Origin: Nitriliruptoraceae bacterium
GTDB lineage: Bacteria > Actinomycetota > Nitriliruptoria > Nitriliruptorales > Nitriliruptoraceae
DNA length: 18,198 nucleotides
Assembly (NCBI GenBank): GCA_007134165.1
Contig: SLLJ01000041.1
Coordinates: 1-18,198 of the forward strand
Direction of reading: 5' to 3'
Shown: positions 1 to 6,616 of the stretch, one piece after another
Layout of the letters: each line of letters begins with the position of its first letter
Numbering within the stretch: position 1 is the first letter of the stretch
Position numbers and translations under genes: made by a program
Notes under the pieces: model-generated
The model's input: the letters and a program-made list of their open reading frames with translations, nothing else
Database searches by the model: none
What the model was told of the DNA's origin: nothing

Positions 1-979
1 CCTCGGTGCCCTCGTCGAGCACGCTGCCGCGGCGGAAGCTCGCGAACAGCGCTTCGGCTTCGGGCTGGCGCACGTCCAGCACCCAGGCCCCACCGCTGGT
101 GATACGGGGGTCGCCGGGAACCGTGTGGGTCGCGGCCCTCCCCGCGGCCAGGCCGCGCGCCCCCCAGGCGATCCGGGCCAGGTCGATCGGCCCGAGGCGC
201 TGGTCGACGCTGACGGCCTCTCCGGTCTCGTTGATCAGCCGGGTCAGCCGGACCGGGTTGAGCAGCGTGCCCGGCGCGGAGACCTCCCGTGCCAGCGCCT
301 TCAAGAACTCCTGCTGACGTTCCATCCGGGCAAAGTCGTCGTCGATCTTGCGCACCCGCACGAAGCCCAGTGCATCGGTCCCGTCGAGGAGTTGGCAGCC
401 GGCGGGCAGGTCGATGCCCGCGTCCCGGTCGGCGATCGGCGCGTCCAGACACAACTCGACCCCACCGACCGCGTCGACGACGTCCCGGAACCCCCCGAAG
501 GTCACGCCGACGTGGTGGTGGATGTCCAGGCCCGACAGCGCCCGGATGGTGGTCACCAGGCACGAGGGCCCGCCGAGCTGCACCGCCGCGTTGATCCGTC
601 CGGTCGACCCGTCGCAGCGCGTGACCCACAGGTCCCGTGGGAAGGACAGCAGCGCCACCCGGCCGCGGTCCACGGTCATGATCATGATCGTGTCGGTGCG
701 CTCACCCACCTCGGAGCCCGTGGTCAGCTCCACCCGCTCCTCGGGGGACAGATCCTCACGGCTGTCGGAGCCGGTGATCAGCACGTGCAGGGGGCGCGAC
801 GAGGCGGCCAGACCGTCGACCGACTGGCGGTCCAGGCGCGTCATCGCCCACAGCGCCACGGCGACCACGAGGACCGCGATCAGCAGCAGGAGCACCAGCA
901 GCAGGCGCAACAGCCGGCGGAACCCTCGCCGCCGCGGCGCGGTGGCGACCGTCGGGCCCCACGACTGATCGACGCTCAT
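1..979 (-). CDS. LCP (LytR-CpsA-Psr) family cell-wall glycopolymer transferase, 3' end beyond window
   Basis: LCP proteins move undecaprenyl-linked glycopolymers (teichoic acid or arabinogalactan type) onto peptidoglycan at the outer membrane face. Translating the minus strand from the ATG at 979 gives at least 326 residues with no stop before the window edge, so the C-terminus is missing. A basic N-terminus (about 16-23) precedes one membrane helix (about 24-45). The LCP domain follows, with the signatures GSDSRED (71-77), RTDTIMIM (94-101), SFPRDLW (112-118), GRINAA (127-132) and FVRVRK (206-211). The Asp and Arg residues in these blocks match the metal and pyrophosphate-binding positions of the family. 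The ATG overlaps the TGA of the upstream phosphatase gene (ATGA), which indicates translational coupling. Family is very sure; the glycopolymer substrate cannot be told. In many actinobacteria an LCP gene sits near nadD, rsfS and a histidine phosphatase, so those may lie to the left. Confidence 0.93.
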   Translation of the reverse strand, partial: MSVDQSWGPTVATAPRRRGFRRLLRLLLVLLLLIAVLVVAVALWAMTRLDRQSVDGLAASSRPLHVLITGSDSREDLSPEERVELTTGSEVGERTDTIMIMTVDRGRVALLSFPRDLWVTRCDGSTGRINAAVQLGGPSCLVTTIRALSGLDIHHHVGVTFGGFRDVVDAVGGVELCLDAPIADRDAGIDLPAGCQLLDGTDALGFVRVRKIDDDFARMERQQEFLKALAREVSAPGTLLNPVRLTRLINETGEAVSVDQRLGPIDLARIAWGARGLAAGRAATHTVPGDPRITSGGAWVLDVRQPEAEALFASFRRGSVLDEGTE

Positions 980-1653
980 CGGGTCACCTGACGGTCTCCG
1001 AGGTGCTCCACGTCGCTGAAGCGCTGGAGGCTGAAGATGTGGCCACCGGCGATCGACACCGACCGCAGCACGGTCAGCGACGCGTGCGCCGAGGCGAAGC
1101 GCTCCCACTCCCAGGGTTCGGGTTCGAGCCCGAGCAGGGATCCCAGCACGACGCTGTTGGTCCCGGCATGGGCGATGAGCAGCAGCCGGGGGGCGGTATC
1201 GGGCACCCGCCACAGTCGGTCGGCGGCCGCGGTCACGCCGACCCCCTCGAGTTCCTGCTCGAGCCCCCTGGTCACCCGGGCGTGGAAGTCCGCGAAGCTC
1301 TCACCGCCCGGCAGTCCGTCCCACCACTGGGCGCGGGGCCTGACGCGCGCCTCGCGCAGCACCCGACCGATCTCCTCGCTGGGCGAGCCCTGCCAGCTGA
1401 CCGGCATCCGGATCTCGTGCATCCAGTCCCGGCGCTCGGTGACCAGATCGGGTCGGGCCGCGAGTAGCGGCGCGGCGGTCTGGCCGGCGCGCACGGCGGT
1501 GGAGACCAGCACGCGGTCGAAGGGCTCCTCGATCAGCCGGGCGGCGGCGAGCCGCGCCTGTTCGTGACCGAGCGCGGTGAGCTCGGGGTCCACCTGGGCC
1601 CGCTCGTCACGGTTCCATGCGGGCTGGGCGTGGCGCAGCAGCACGAGCTCCAT
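976..1653 (-). CDS. Histidine phosphatase (phosphoglycerate mutase-like) family protein
   Basis: This 225-aa soluble protein belongs to the branch-1 histidine phosphatase superfamily, whose members remove phosphate through a phosphohistidine intermediate. The N-terminal LLRHAQ motif holds the nucleophile (R7, H8; RHA in place of the common RHG). R55 lies in STAVRAGQTA, E80 in WMHEI is the likely proton donor, and H162 in LIAHAGTN is the second pocket histidine. All four catalytic positions are therefore present. Its ATG overlaps the stop of the upstream 91-aa gene by one base (TGATG), and its TGA overlaps the LCP start by four. All three are probably made from one mRNA. The substrate cannot be predicted: the superfamily includes phosphoglycerate mutases, alpha-ribazole phosphatases and glucosyl-3-phosphoglycerate phosphatases. 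Linkage to an LCP gene does not by itself prove a cell-wall role. Confidence 0.9.
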   Translation of the reverse strand: MELVLLRHAQPAWNRDERAQVDPELTALGHEQARLAAARLIEEPFDRVLVSTAVRAGQTAAPLLAARPDLVTERRDWMHEIRMPVSWQGSPSEEIGRVLREARVRPRAQWWDGLPGGESFADFHARVTRGLEQELEGVGVTAAADRLWRVPDTAPRLLLIAHAGTNSVVLGSLLGLEPEPWEWERFASAHASLTVLRSVSIAGGHIFSLQRFSDVEHLGDRQVTR

Positions 1654-1928
1654 CAGCGGTCGTAGTCGTCGTCCGCCGGGTCGGCTGGCAGCTCGCGCCC
1701 GACGGCGGCGGCCAGCCAGTCCAGCGCTTCGTCGGCGCTGACGACGTCGGCGTCGGCCGCGCGTCGGGCCGCCTCGATCCGGGTGCGCGCCCAGGCGAGG
1801 TCGACGTCGCTGTCGCGGCTGACCGCGGCGTCGGGCTCGTCGATCCGGGTGCGCAGCTCGAACTCCTCGATCGCCGCTTCGACGGCGGCGCTGCCCCGGC
1901 GGACGCGTGGCGTGTGCTGTCCGGCCAT
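1653..1928 (-). CDS. Hypothetical acidic 91-aa protein
   Basis: I do not recognise this protein. It is small, acidic and apparently soluble, with no signal peptide or membrane helix. The middle (about 14-77) looks helical and rich in Ala, Glu, Asp and Arg, and the tail is strongly acidic (PADDDYDR). Support for a real gene comes from an AGGAG Shine-Dalgarno at 1940-1936 (read on the minus strand) seven bases before the ATG, from a TGATG stop/start overlap with the phosphatase gene, and from composition that matches the neighbouring genes. It is the first gene of the coupled trio ending in the LCP transferase. A small partner or regulator of the phosphatase is conceivable but is only inference from position. 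Confidence 0.7.
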   Translation of the reverse strand: MAGQHTPRVRRGSAAVEAAIEEFELRTRIDEPDAAVSRDSDVDLAWARTRIEAARRAADADVVSADEALDWLAAAVGRELPADPADDDYDR

Positions 1929-1957
1929 CGTGGATCTCCTGGGTCGGGTAGGCGTCT

Positions 1958-1963
1958 AGCGTA
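1958..1963 (-). promoter_or_regulatory. Candidate -10 element for the hypothetical/phosphatase/LCP operon
   Basis: The minus strand reads TACGCT here (TAnnnT type). Transcription would start near 1951, leaving a leader of about 23 nt that contains the AGGAG of the 91-aa gene. I see no convincing -35 box 16-18 bases upstream. The 58-bp gap after the ferrochelatase stop shows no clear terminator, so readthrough from ferrochelatase is equally possible. Confidence 0.3.
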
Positions 1964-1986
1964 CGACCTCGGGCACCGGGATCCGT

Positions 1987-3060
1987 TCAGCGGCCGCGGG
2001 GCGGCGCTGCGGCCGCCACGACGGGGTGGTGGTCCTGGCCCGGGGTGAAGCAGCAGTCGACCGGGCAGGCGTCGTGGTTGGGGCCGCGGGTCCCCAACGC
2101 CCGGCGGGGTGCGTCCTCGAGTCGTTCCAGCACCAGCTCGCGGATCATCGCCACGAACCGCGGGTCGACACCGACGCTGCCGGCTCGTGTGAAGGGCAGC
2201 CCGAGCCGCTCGGCGGTCTCCTTGGCCTCCACGTCGAGGTCGTAGATGACCTCCATGTGGTCGGAGATGAACCCCACCGGGACGACCACCACGCCCGGGA
2301 CCCCCTCGGCGTGCAGCGCCTCGAGGTGGTCGCTGACGTCGGGCTCCAGCCAGGGCACGAACTCGGGCCCCGAGCGCGAGCAGAAGACCAGGTCCCAGCC
2401 ACGGACCGTGCCCGGCGGGTCGCCGGCCGCGGTCAGCCCGGCCATCACCAGCCGGCAGGTCTCGTAGTGCTGGGCCTCGTAGTCGCAGTGCCGAGACATC
2501 GTGCGCGGGATGGAGTGGGTCACGAACACCACCCGGGCCCCGTCGCGGGCGTCGGCGGGGAGTTCGGTCAGCGCCTCGCGGATCAGGTCGACCTGCGGGG
2601 TCACGAACCCGGGATGGTTGTAGAACACCCGGATCTTGTCGAGCTCGGGGGCGCCCTGGACCTCGGCTCGGGCCGCCGCGAGGTTCTCGCGGTACTGCCG
2701 GCAGCCGGAGTACGACGAGTACGCCGAGGTCACGAAGCACAGCGCCCGCTCGACGCCGTCGTCGCGCATCCGGGTGAGGGTGTCGGCCAGCAGTGGATGC
2801 CAGTTGCGGTTGCCGAAGTACACCGGCAGCGCCGGGCCCTGCTCGGCCAGCTGTGCCTCGAGCGCCGCCTTCAAGGCCCGGTTCTGGTCGTTGATCGGTG
2901 ATCGTCCCCCGAAGGCGAAGTAGTGCTCGCTGACCTCCTCGAGCCGTTCACGGGGGATGTTGCGCCCCCGGGTCACGTTCTGCATGAACGGGATCACCTC
3001 GTCGGGCGCTTCGGGCCCGCCGAAGGACACGAGCAGGATGGCGTCGTAGGCCGTGGGCAT
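1987..3060 (-). CDS. hemH: Ferrochelatase, probably coproporphyrin ferrochelatase (CpfC/HemH)
   Basis: The enzyme inserts Fe2+ into a porphyrin late in heme synthesis. In Gram-positive and actinobacterial lineages the substrate is usually coproporphyrin III, which HemQ/ChdC then decarboxylates. The 357-aa sequence is full length and starts with MPTAYDAILLVSFGGPE, typical of the family. FVTHSIPR carries the metal-site histidine (H182) and GFISDHMEVIYDLD carries the conserved acidic partner (E270). Cysteines at C120 (YSGCRQY) and in a C-terminal CPVDCC (332, 336, 337) resemble the [2Fe-2S] ligand set of actinobacterial ferrochelatases. A GAGG Shine-Dalgarno lies seven bases before the ATG at 3060. 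No other heme genes are in the window. Family assignment is very sure; the coproporphyrin preference is inferred from lineage. Confidence 0.96.
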   Translation of the reverse strand: MPTAYDAILLVSFGGPEAPDEVIPFMQNVTRGRNIPRERLEEVSEHYFAFGGRSPINDQNRALKAALEAQLAEQGPALPVYFGNRNWHPLLADTLTRMRDDGVERALCFVTSAYSSYSGCRQYRENLAAARAEVQGAPELDKIRVFYNHPGFVTPQVDLIREALTELPADARDGARVVFVTHSIPRTMSRHCDYEAQHYETCRLVMAGLTAAGDPPGTVRGWDLVFCSRSGPEFVPWLEPDVSDHLEALHAEGVPGVVVVPVGFISDHMEVIYDLDVEAKETAERLGLPFTRAGSVGVDPRFVAMIRELVLERLEDAPRRALGTRGPNHDACPVDCCFTPGQDHHPVVAAAAPPRGR

Positions 3061-3115
3061 GGGACTACCTCGGAGTCGGTGTCGGGACGACGGTAGCGCC
3101 GGTGGGCTCCGGAGA

Positions 3116-3586
3116 TCAGTCCGGGAGGCCGGCCGCGCGGACCAGCGACACCTCGCTGCCCTGCGCGGCCCAGGCCCGATCGAAGCGCTCGAAACGGGCG
3201 CGGGACGGCCGCACCAGCCCCAGCGCGAGCACGCCGGCGAAGCCTCCGATGGCGGCGACCCATCCCGGACCGAAGAAGAAGGTCAGCACCACGGCGGCGA
3301 GCACCGCGGTCTCGGCCAGCACCGCCTGCAGGACCAGGCGGGTGCGGTACTCGCCACGGGCGCTGGCTTCGTCGCCTGGCGGGGTGGCGGCGAACACCCG
3401 GTCGATGGCGAGCACGCCCAGGATCGCCCCGCCACCCGCTGCCGCCGCGAGGAGCGCCGGCAGGGCCGCCGGCAGGGTGGGTTCGACCTCGGCGATGACC
3501 ACGATCACCACCGCGATCGCGGTGACCCCCACGAGGAAGGCCAGCCACAGCCGTTGCAGGCTGCGGACGTAGGCGGATGCGGGCAC
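3116..3586 (-). CDS. Hypothetical four-helix membrane protein
   Basis: A 156-aa integral membrane protein of no family I can name. About four hydrophobic segments are visible: around 13-33 (LAFLVGVTAIAVVIVVIAEV), 39-62, 86-105 (LVLQAVLAETAVLAAVVLTF) and 108-124. A polar loop with PGDEASARGEYRTR lies between the second and third. The soluble tail PSRARFERFDRAWAAQ is amphipathic. The start is GTG at 3586 with a GGAG about ten bases upstream. It lies 29 bp after the permease gene and 55 bp before ferrochelatase on the same strand, so an operon of the three is likely. A heme or porphyrin role is not supported by anything beyond adjacency. Confidence 0.75.
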   Translation of the reverse strand: MPASAYVRSLQRLWLAFLVGVTAIAVVIVVIAEVEPTLPAALPALLAAAAGGGAILGVLAIDRVFAATPPGDEASARGEYRTRLVLQAVLAETAVLAAVVLTFFFGPGWVAAIGGFAGVLALGLVRPSRARFERFDRAWAAQGSEVSLVRAAGLPD

Positions 3587-3615
3587 GACCGGTGCTCCGG
3601 GTCAGGGGGCGGCCT

Positions 3616-4521
3616 TCAGCGTAGTGTCCCGGGCACCACGCGCTGGGTGAGCCAGATCCCCACCCCGATGGTCAGTCCCCCGGCGATCGCGCCCGGGTGC
3701 AGGCGCTCACCGAGCACCACCGCCCCGGCGCTGACCGCGACCAGGGGGATGAGGTAGGTGGTGAGCGTGGCGTTGGTGGCCCCGACCCGTTCGATGAGCA
3801 GGTAGAACAGCAGGAAGGCCAGGCCAGTCCCGAAGATCCCCAGCGCCAGCACCGCGACCACGACCTGCGGTGCGGTCGCCGAGGTCTCCGGTGGTCCACT
3901 GGCCAGCACCGCCACCGGCACCGCGACCGCGGTCGCGGTCAGCACCTGACCGGTGGCCAGCACCAGCGGCGGCCACCGGCCCGACAGATGGCGCCGCGCG
4001 TAGACCGTGCCGAGCGCGTACATCATGGTCGCCCCCACCACGGCGAGGATCGCCACCAGGCGGCCGGCCTCGTCGAGGTCGCCGGCGACGATCAGCCCCA
4101 CCCCGATCAGTGCCAGCACCAGGCCCCCGGTGCGGGCGCGGGTCAACGACTCGGCGCCGATGGCGGCGGAGACCAGCAGGGTGCTCAGCGGGACCAGCGC
4201 CATGAGCAGCGCCGTCAGCCCCGAGGGCAGCGACTGCTGCGCCCAGGCGACCGCGCTCCAGGGCAGGGCGTTGGTGATCGAACCGATGATCAGCAGGTGG
4301 CGCCACGTCGACCATGACCGCGGCAGGTGGTGGCCGGTCACCCGCAGCGCGACGAGGAGCACCACCCCGCCGACCGCGGTCCGGCCGGCCACGATCCACA
4401 GTGGCGTCAGGCCCCGCAGCGCCACCTCGATGAACAGGAACGACAGCCCCCAGGAGCCCGACAACACCAGCAGCGCAGCGACCTCTCGGGGGCCGTAGCG
4501 CAGGCTGGTATCGGGTGGCAT
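3616..4521 (-). CDS. EamA-family (DMT superfamily) transporter
   Basis: The protein is a drug/metabolite transporter of the ten-helix EamA type, which exports or takes up small metabolites at the cytoplasmic membrane. From the ATG at 4521 it has 301 residues, the usual length. The sequence shows two repeats of five helices. The first begins at LVLSGSWGLSFLFIEVALRG, a typical EamA opening with a Gly/Trp-rich first helix, and the second begins near VAILAVVGATMMYALGTVYA. A GTG at 4530 is in frame and would add three residues, but the ATG fits the candidate leaderless promoter better. The substrate cannot be predicted. It is divergent from the alpha/beta hydrolase gene and heads the run that continues with the four-helix protein and ferrochelatase. 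Confidence 0.9.
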   Translation of the reverse strand: MPPDTSLRYGPREVAALLVLSGSWGLSFLFIEVALRGLTPLWIVAGRTAVGGVVLLVALRVTGHHLPRSWSTWRHLLIIGSITNALPWSAVAWAQQSLPSGLTALLMALVPLSTLLVSAAIGAESLTRARTGGLVLALIGVGLIVAGDLDEAGRLVAILAVVGATMMYALGTVYARRHLSGRWPPLVLATGQVLTATAVAVPVAVLASGPPETSATAPQVVVAVLALGIFGTGLAFLLFYLLIERVGATNATLTTYLIPLVAVSAGAVVLGERLHPGAIAGGLTIGVGIWLTQRVVPGTLR

Positions 4522-4528
4522 GGGACCC

Positions 4529-4534
4529 ACGCTA
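4529..4534 (-). promoter_or_regulatory. Candidate -10 box for a leaderless permease transcript
   Basis: The minus strand reads TAGCGT (TAnnnT), ending seven bases before the A of the ATG at 4521. That is the spacing expected when the transcript begins at or next to the start codon. No good Shine-Dalgarno precedes this ATG, which fits leaderless translation, common in actinobacteria. No clear -35 box is visible. Confidence 0.4.
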
Positions 4535-4552
4535 CCCGTCGGCGCGGAACGC

Positions 4553-4582
4553 TTGGGCGTACTTCGTTCCGGTGGCTAGGCT
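4553..4582 (+). promoter_or_regulatory. Candidate promoter of the alpha/beta hydrolase gene
   Basis: TTGGGC at 4553-4558 and TAGGCT at 4577-4582 are separated by 18 bases, close to housekeeping-sigma spacing. Transcription would start near 4589, giving a leader of roughly 37 nt that includes the GCAGGAG ribosome binding site at 4614-4620. Confidence 0.5.
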
Positions 4583-4625
4583 CATTGGGTCCGTCTGCGT
4601 TCATCCACCCCGTGCAGGAGCCTCT

Positions 4626-5549
4626 GTGGTCAGCCAGTCGCCCCCCGCGTGGTACTCCGGTGCGCCACGGCCCGAGACGCTCACCTTCGAGGTCGAGTCA
4701 GCGACCATCTCCGCACTTGCCTGGGGGCAGCCCGGCGCGCCCACGCTCGTGCTCGTGCACGGGGGCGCCGCCCACGCCGGTTGGTGGTCGGCCATCGCCC
4801 CCATCCTGGCCAGCACCCACCGGGTCGTCGCCCTGGACCTGTCGGGGCACGGGCACAGCGATTGGCGGGAGACCTACACCGCCGAACGGTGGGCCGAGGA
4901 GGTTCTGGCCGCGGCCCGGGCGGGCGGGGGAGCGGGGCGTCCGGTGGTGGCCGGGCACTCGATGGGTGGGTTCGTCACGATCGTCGTCGCGGCCCGCTAC
5001 GGGGCCGAACTCGAGGGCGCGGTCGTGCTGGACTCTCCGGTCCGGCGCCCGGACCCGGAGTCGGCCGAGGGCCGCGGTGGCCGCATGTTCCGGGCCCCGA
5101 AGGTCTACCCCGAACCGGACACCGCGGTCGAGCACTTCCACCTCGTACCGCCCCAGCCGGTGGTCCTGCCCTGGCTGGTCGAAGAGGTCGCGCGGGCCAG
5201 CCTGCGGCGGGTCGAGGCCGGCTGGACCTGGCGGTTCGATCCGCGCGTGTTCACCGCCCGGCCGGGGCCGTCGCGACCAAGCGAGTTCGCCGCCGACCTG
5301 GCTCGGGCCTCGTGTCGCGTGGCGCTGATCAACGGCGAGCGTTCCAGTATCGTCGACGCCGAGGTTCGTTCCTACATGGCCGAGTTGCTCGCCGACTCTC
5401 CGGCGGCGGCCGCCGGGATCCCCGTGGTCGAGGTGCCCGAGGCCCACCACCATCTCCTGCTCGACCAGCCGCTGGCCACCGCCACCGCCCTGCGGGCCGT
5501 GCTCGCCGCCTGGCGGCCGGTGGGTGCCGGCCCCGCCCAGGTGCGCTGA
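4626..5549 (+). CDS. Alpha/beta hydrolase
   Basis: A 307-aa serine hydrolase of the alpha/beta fold. LVLVHGGAAHAGWW (41-54) forms the oxyanion-hole loop and DLSGHGHSDW (71-80) is the typical post-strand motif. GHSMGG (110-115) is the nucleophile elbow with S112, and EAHHHLLLDQP (272-282) carries the C-terminal catalytic histidine. The acid residue is probably in the NGERSSIVD stretch (236-244). There is no signal peptide, so it should be cytoplasmic. I chose the GTG at 4626 because GCAGGAG ends five bases before it. An earlier in-frame ATG at 4515 would lie upstream of the promoter and overlap the divergent permease start. It converges on coaA with a 10-bp gap. The substrate is unknown: esterase, lipase-like and C-C hydrolase roles all occur in this family. 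Confidence 0.88.
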   Translation: MVSQSPPAWYSGAPRPETLTFEVESATISALAWGQPGAPTLVLVHGGAAHAGWWSAIAPILASTHRVVALDLSGHGHSDWRETYTAERWAEEVLAAARAGGGAGRPVVAGHSMGGFVTIVVAARYGAELEGAVVLDSPVRRPDPESAEGRGGRMFRAPKVYPEPDTAVEHFHLVPPQPVVLPWLVEEVARASLRRVEAGWTWRFDPRVFTARPGPSRPSEFAADLARASCRVALINGERSSIVDAEVRSYMAELLADSPAAAAGIPVVEVPEAHHHLLLDQPLATATALRAVLAAWRPVGAGPAQVR

Positions 5550-5559
5550 GGTCGCGGTT

Positions 5560-6495
5560 TCACAGCTTGCGCAGGAACACCCGCTCCACCGCGTGGTCAC
5601 CAGCCTTGCGCAGGATGAGGTCGGCTCGGGAGCGGGTCGGCAGCACGTTCTCGACCAGGTTGCGCCCGTTGATGCGCTCCCAGATGTCGCGCGCCGTGGC
5701 GTCGGCCTCGTCGTCGCTGAGCGACGCGTAGCGGTGGAAGTAGGACCGCGGGTCGCGGAAGGCCGTTTCCCGAAGGGTGCGGAAGCGCTCGATGTACCAG
5801 CCCATGACGTCGCGCTCCTCGGCGTCCACGTAGATCGAGAAGTCGAAGAAGTCCGACACGAACACCGTGTCGGCGTCGCTGCCGGTCTGCAGGACGTTCA
5901 GCCCCTCCACGATCAGCACGTCGGGCTGGCTGATCACGATCCGCTCGTCGGGCACGATGTCGTAGCGCAGGTGGGAGTACACCGGCGCGGCGACCTCGGG
6001 TTGGCCGGACTTGACGGCCGAGACGAAGCGCACCAGCGCGGCGGCGTCGTAGGACTCGGGAAAGCCCTTGCGCTCGAGCAGTCCGCGGCGCTCGAGTTCG
6101 TCGTTGGGCAGCAGGAACCCGTCGGTGGTCAGCAGCGCCACCTCGGGGTGGTCGGGCCAGCGCGACAGCAGTGCCTCGAGGATGCGCGAGGTGGTCGACT
6201 TGCCCACCGCGACCGAGCCGGCCACGCCGATCACGAAGGGGACCTTGGCGGTGAGCGAGCCGAGGAAGGTGTCGGTGGCGCGGTACAGTTCCTGGGTCGC
6301 GGCCACGTACAGGTTCAGTAGGCGGGACAGCGGCAGGTAGACCTCCACCACCTCGTCGAGCGAGAGCCGGTCGTTGATCCCGCGCAGCCGCGTGAGGTCG
6401 CGTTCGTCGAGGCTGAGCGGCGTCGCCGAGCGCAGAGCTGCCCACTCGTGGCGTGCCAGCTCGATCCAGGGTGAGGGCACGGTGCGGTGTGGCAT
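5560..6495 (-). CDS. coaA: Type I pantothenate kinase
   Basis: CoaA phosphorylates pantothenate with ATP in the first and usually rate-limiting step of coenzyme A synthesis, in the cytoplasm. The 311-aa protein is the normal length for bacterial type I enzymes. Its Walker A motif is GVAGSVAVGKST (90-101, K99). LLTTDGFLLPN (121-131) carries the conserved Asp of the pantothenate site, and KGFPESYD (143-150), YSHLRYDI (173-180) and VLIVEGLNVLQ (193-203) are further family signatures. The substrate and feedback-binding tail contains ERFRTLRETAFRDPRSYFHR (236-255). The start is ATG at 6495 with GGAGG at 6511-6507 about 11 bases upstream. It is divergent from the 7TM-HD gene and stands alone. Identification is very sure. 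Confidence 0.97.
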   Translation of the reverse strand: MPHRTVPSPWIELARHEWAALRSATPLSLDERDLTRLRGINDRLSLDEVVEVYLPLSRLLNLYVAATQELYRATDTFLGSLTAKVPFVIGVAGSVAVGKSTTSRILEALLSRWPDHPEVALLTTDGFLLPNDELERRGLLERKGFPESYDAAALVRFVSAVKSGQPEVAAPVYSHLRYDIVPDERIVISQPDVLIVEGLNVLQTGSDADTVFVSDFFDFSIYVDAEERDVMGWYIERFRTLRETAFRDPRSYFHRYASLSDDEADATARDIWERINGRNLVENVLPTRSRADLILRKAGDHAVERVFLRKL

Positions 6496-6527
6496 GGCGG
6501 TCGGGACCTCCGGCGGGTGACGTGGTG

Positions 6528-6533
6528 AGGCTA
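6528..6533 (-). promoter_or_regulatory. Candidate -10 box of coaA
   Basis: The minus strand reads TAGCCT. Transcription would start near 6521, giving a leader of about 26 nt that contains the GGAGG of coaA. The upstream sequence has no strong -35 match. Confidence 0.35.
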
Positions 6534-6540
6534 GATCGCC

Positions 6541-6568
6541 GTGACGGGTGGGTCGGGGCGCGCAGGAT
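6541..6568 (+). promoter_or_regulatory. Weak candidate promoter of the 7TM-HD gene
   Basis: GTGACG (6541-6546) and CAGGAT (6563-6568) are spaced by 16 bases and each departs from consensus at one or two positions. If used, transcription would start near 6575. That would exclude the GTG at 6548 as the start codon and favour the TTG at 6617. Confidence 0.25.
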
Positions 6569-6616
6569 CGTCACCGATGGGCGACACTGGAGGAACCCCG
6601 ATCTCGTGAGGGCCTG

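Noticed and set aside
1607..2740. A 377-codon minus-strand frame overlapping ferrochelatase and the 91-aa gene
   Set aside because: It is an alternative frame of the same strand across ferrochelatase, with an Arg/Pro-rich translation. The ferrochelatase frame is certain.
5524..6321. A 265-codon plus-strand frame opposite coaA
   Set aside because: It is antisense to an unmistakable pantothenate kinase. Its content is Val/Gly/His-rich with no domain.
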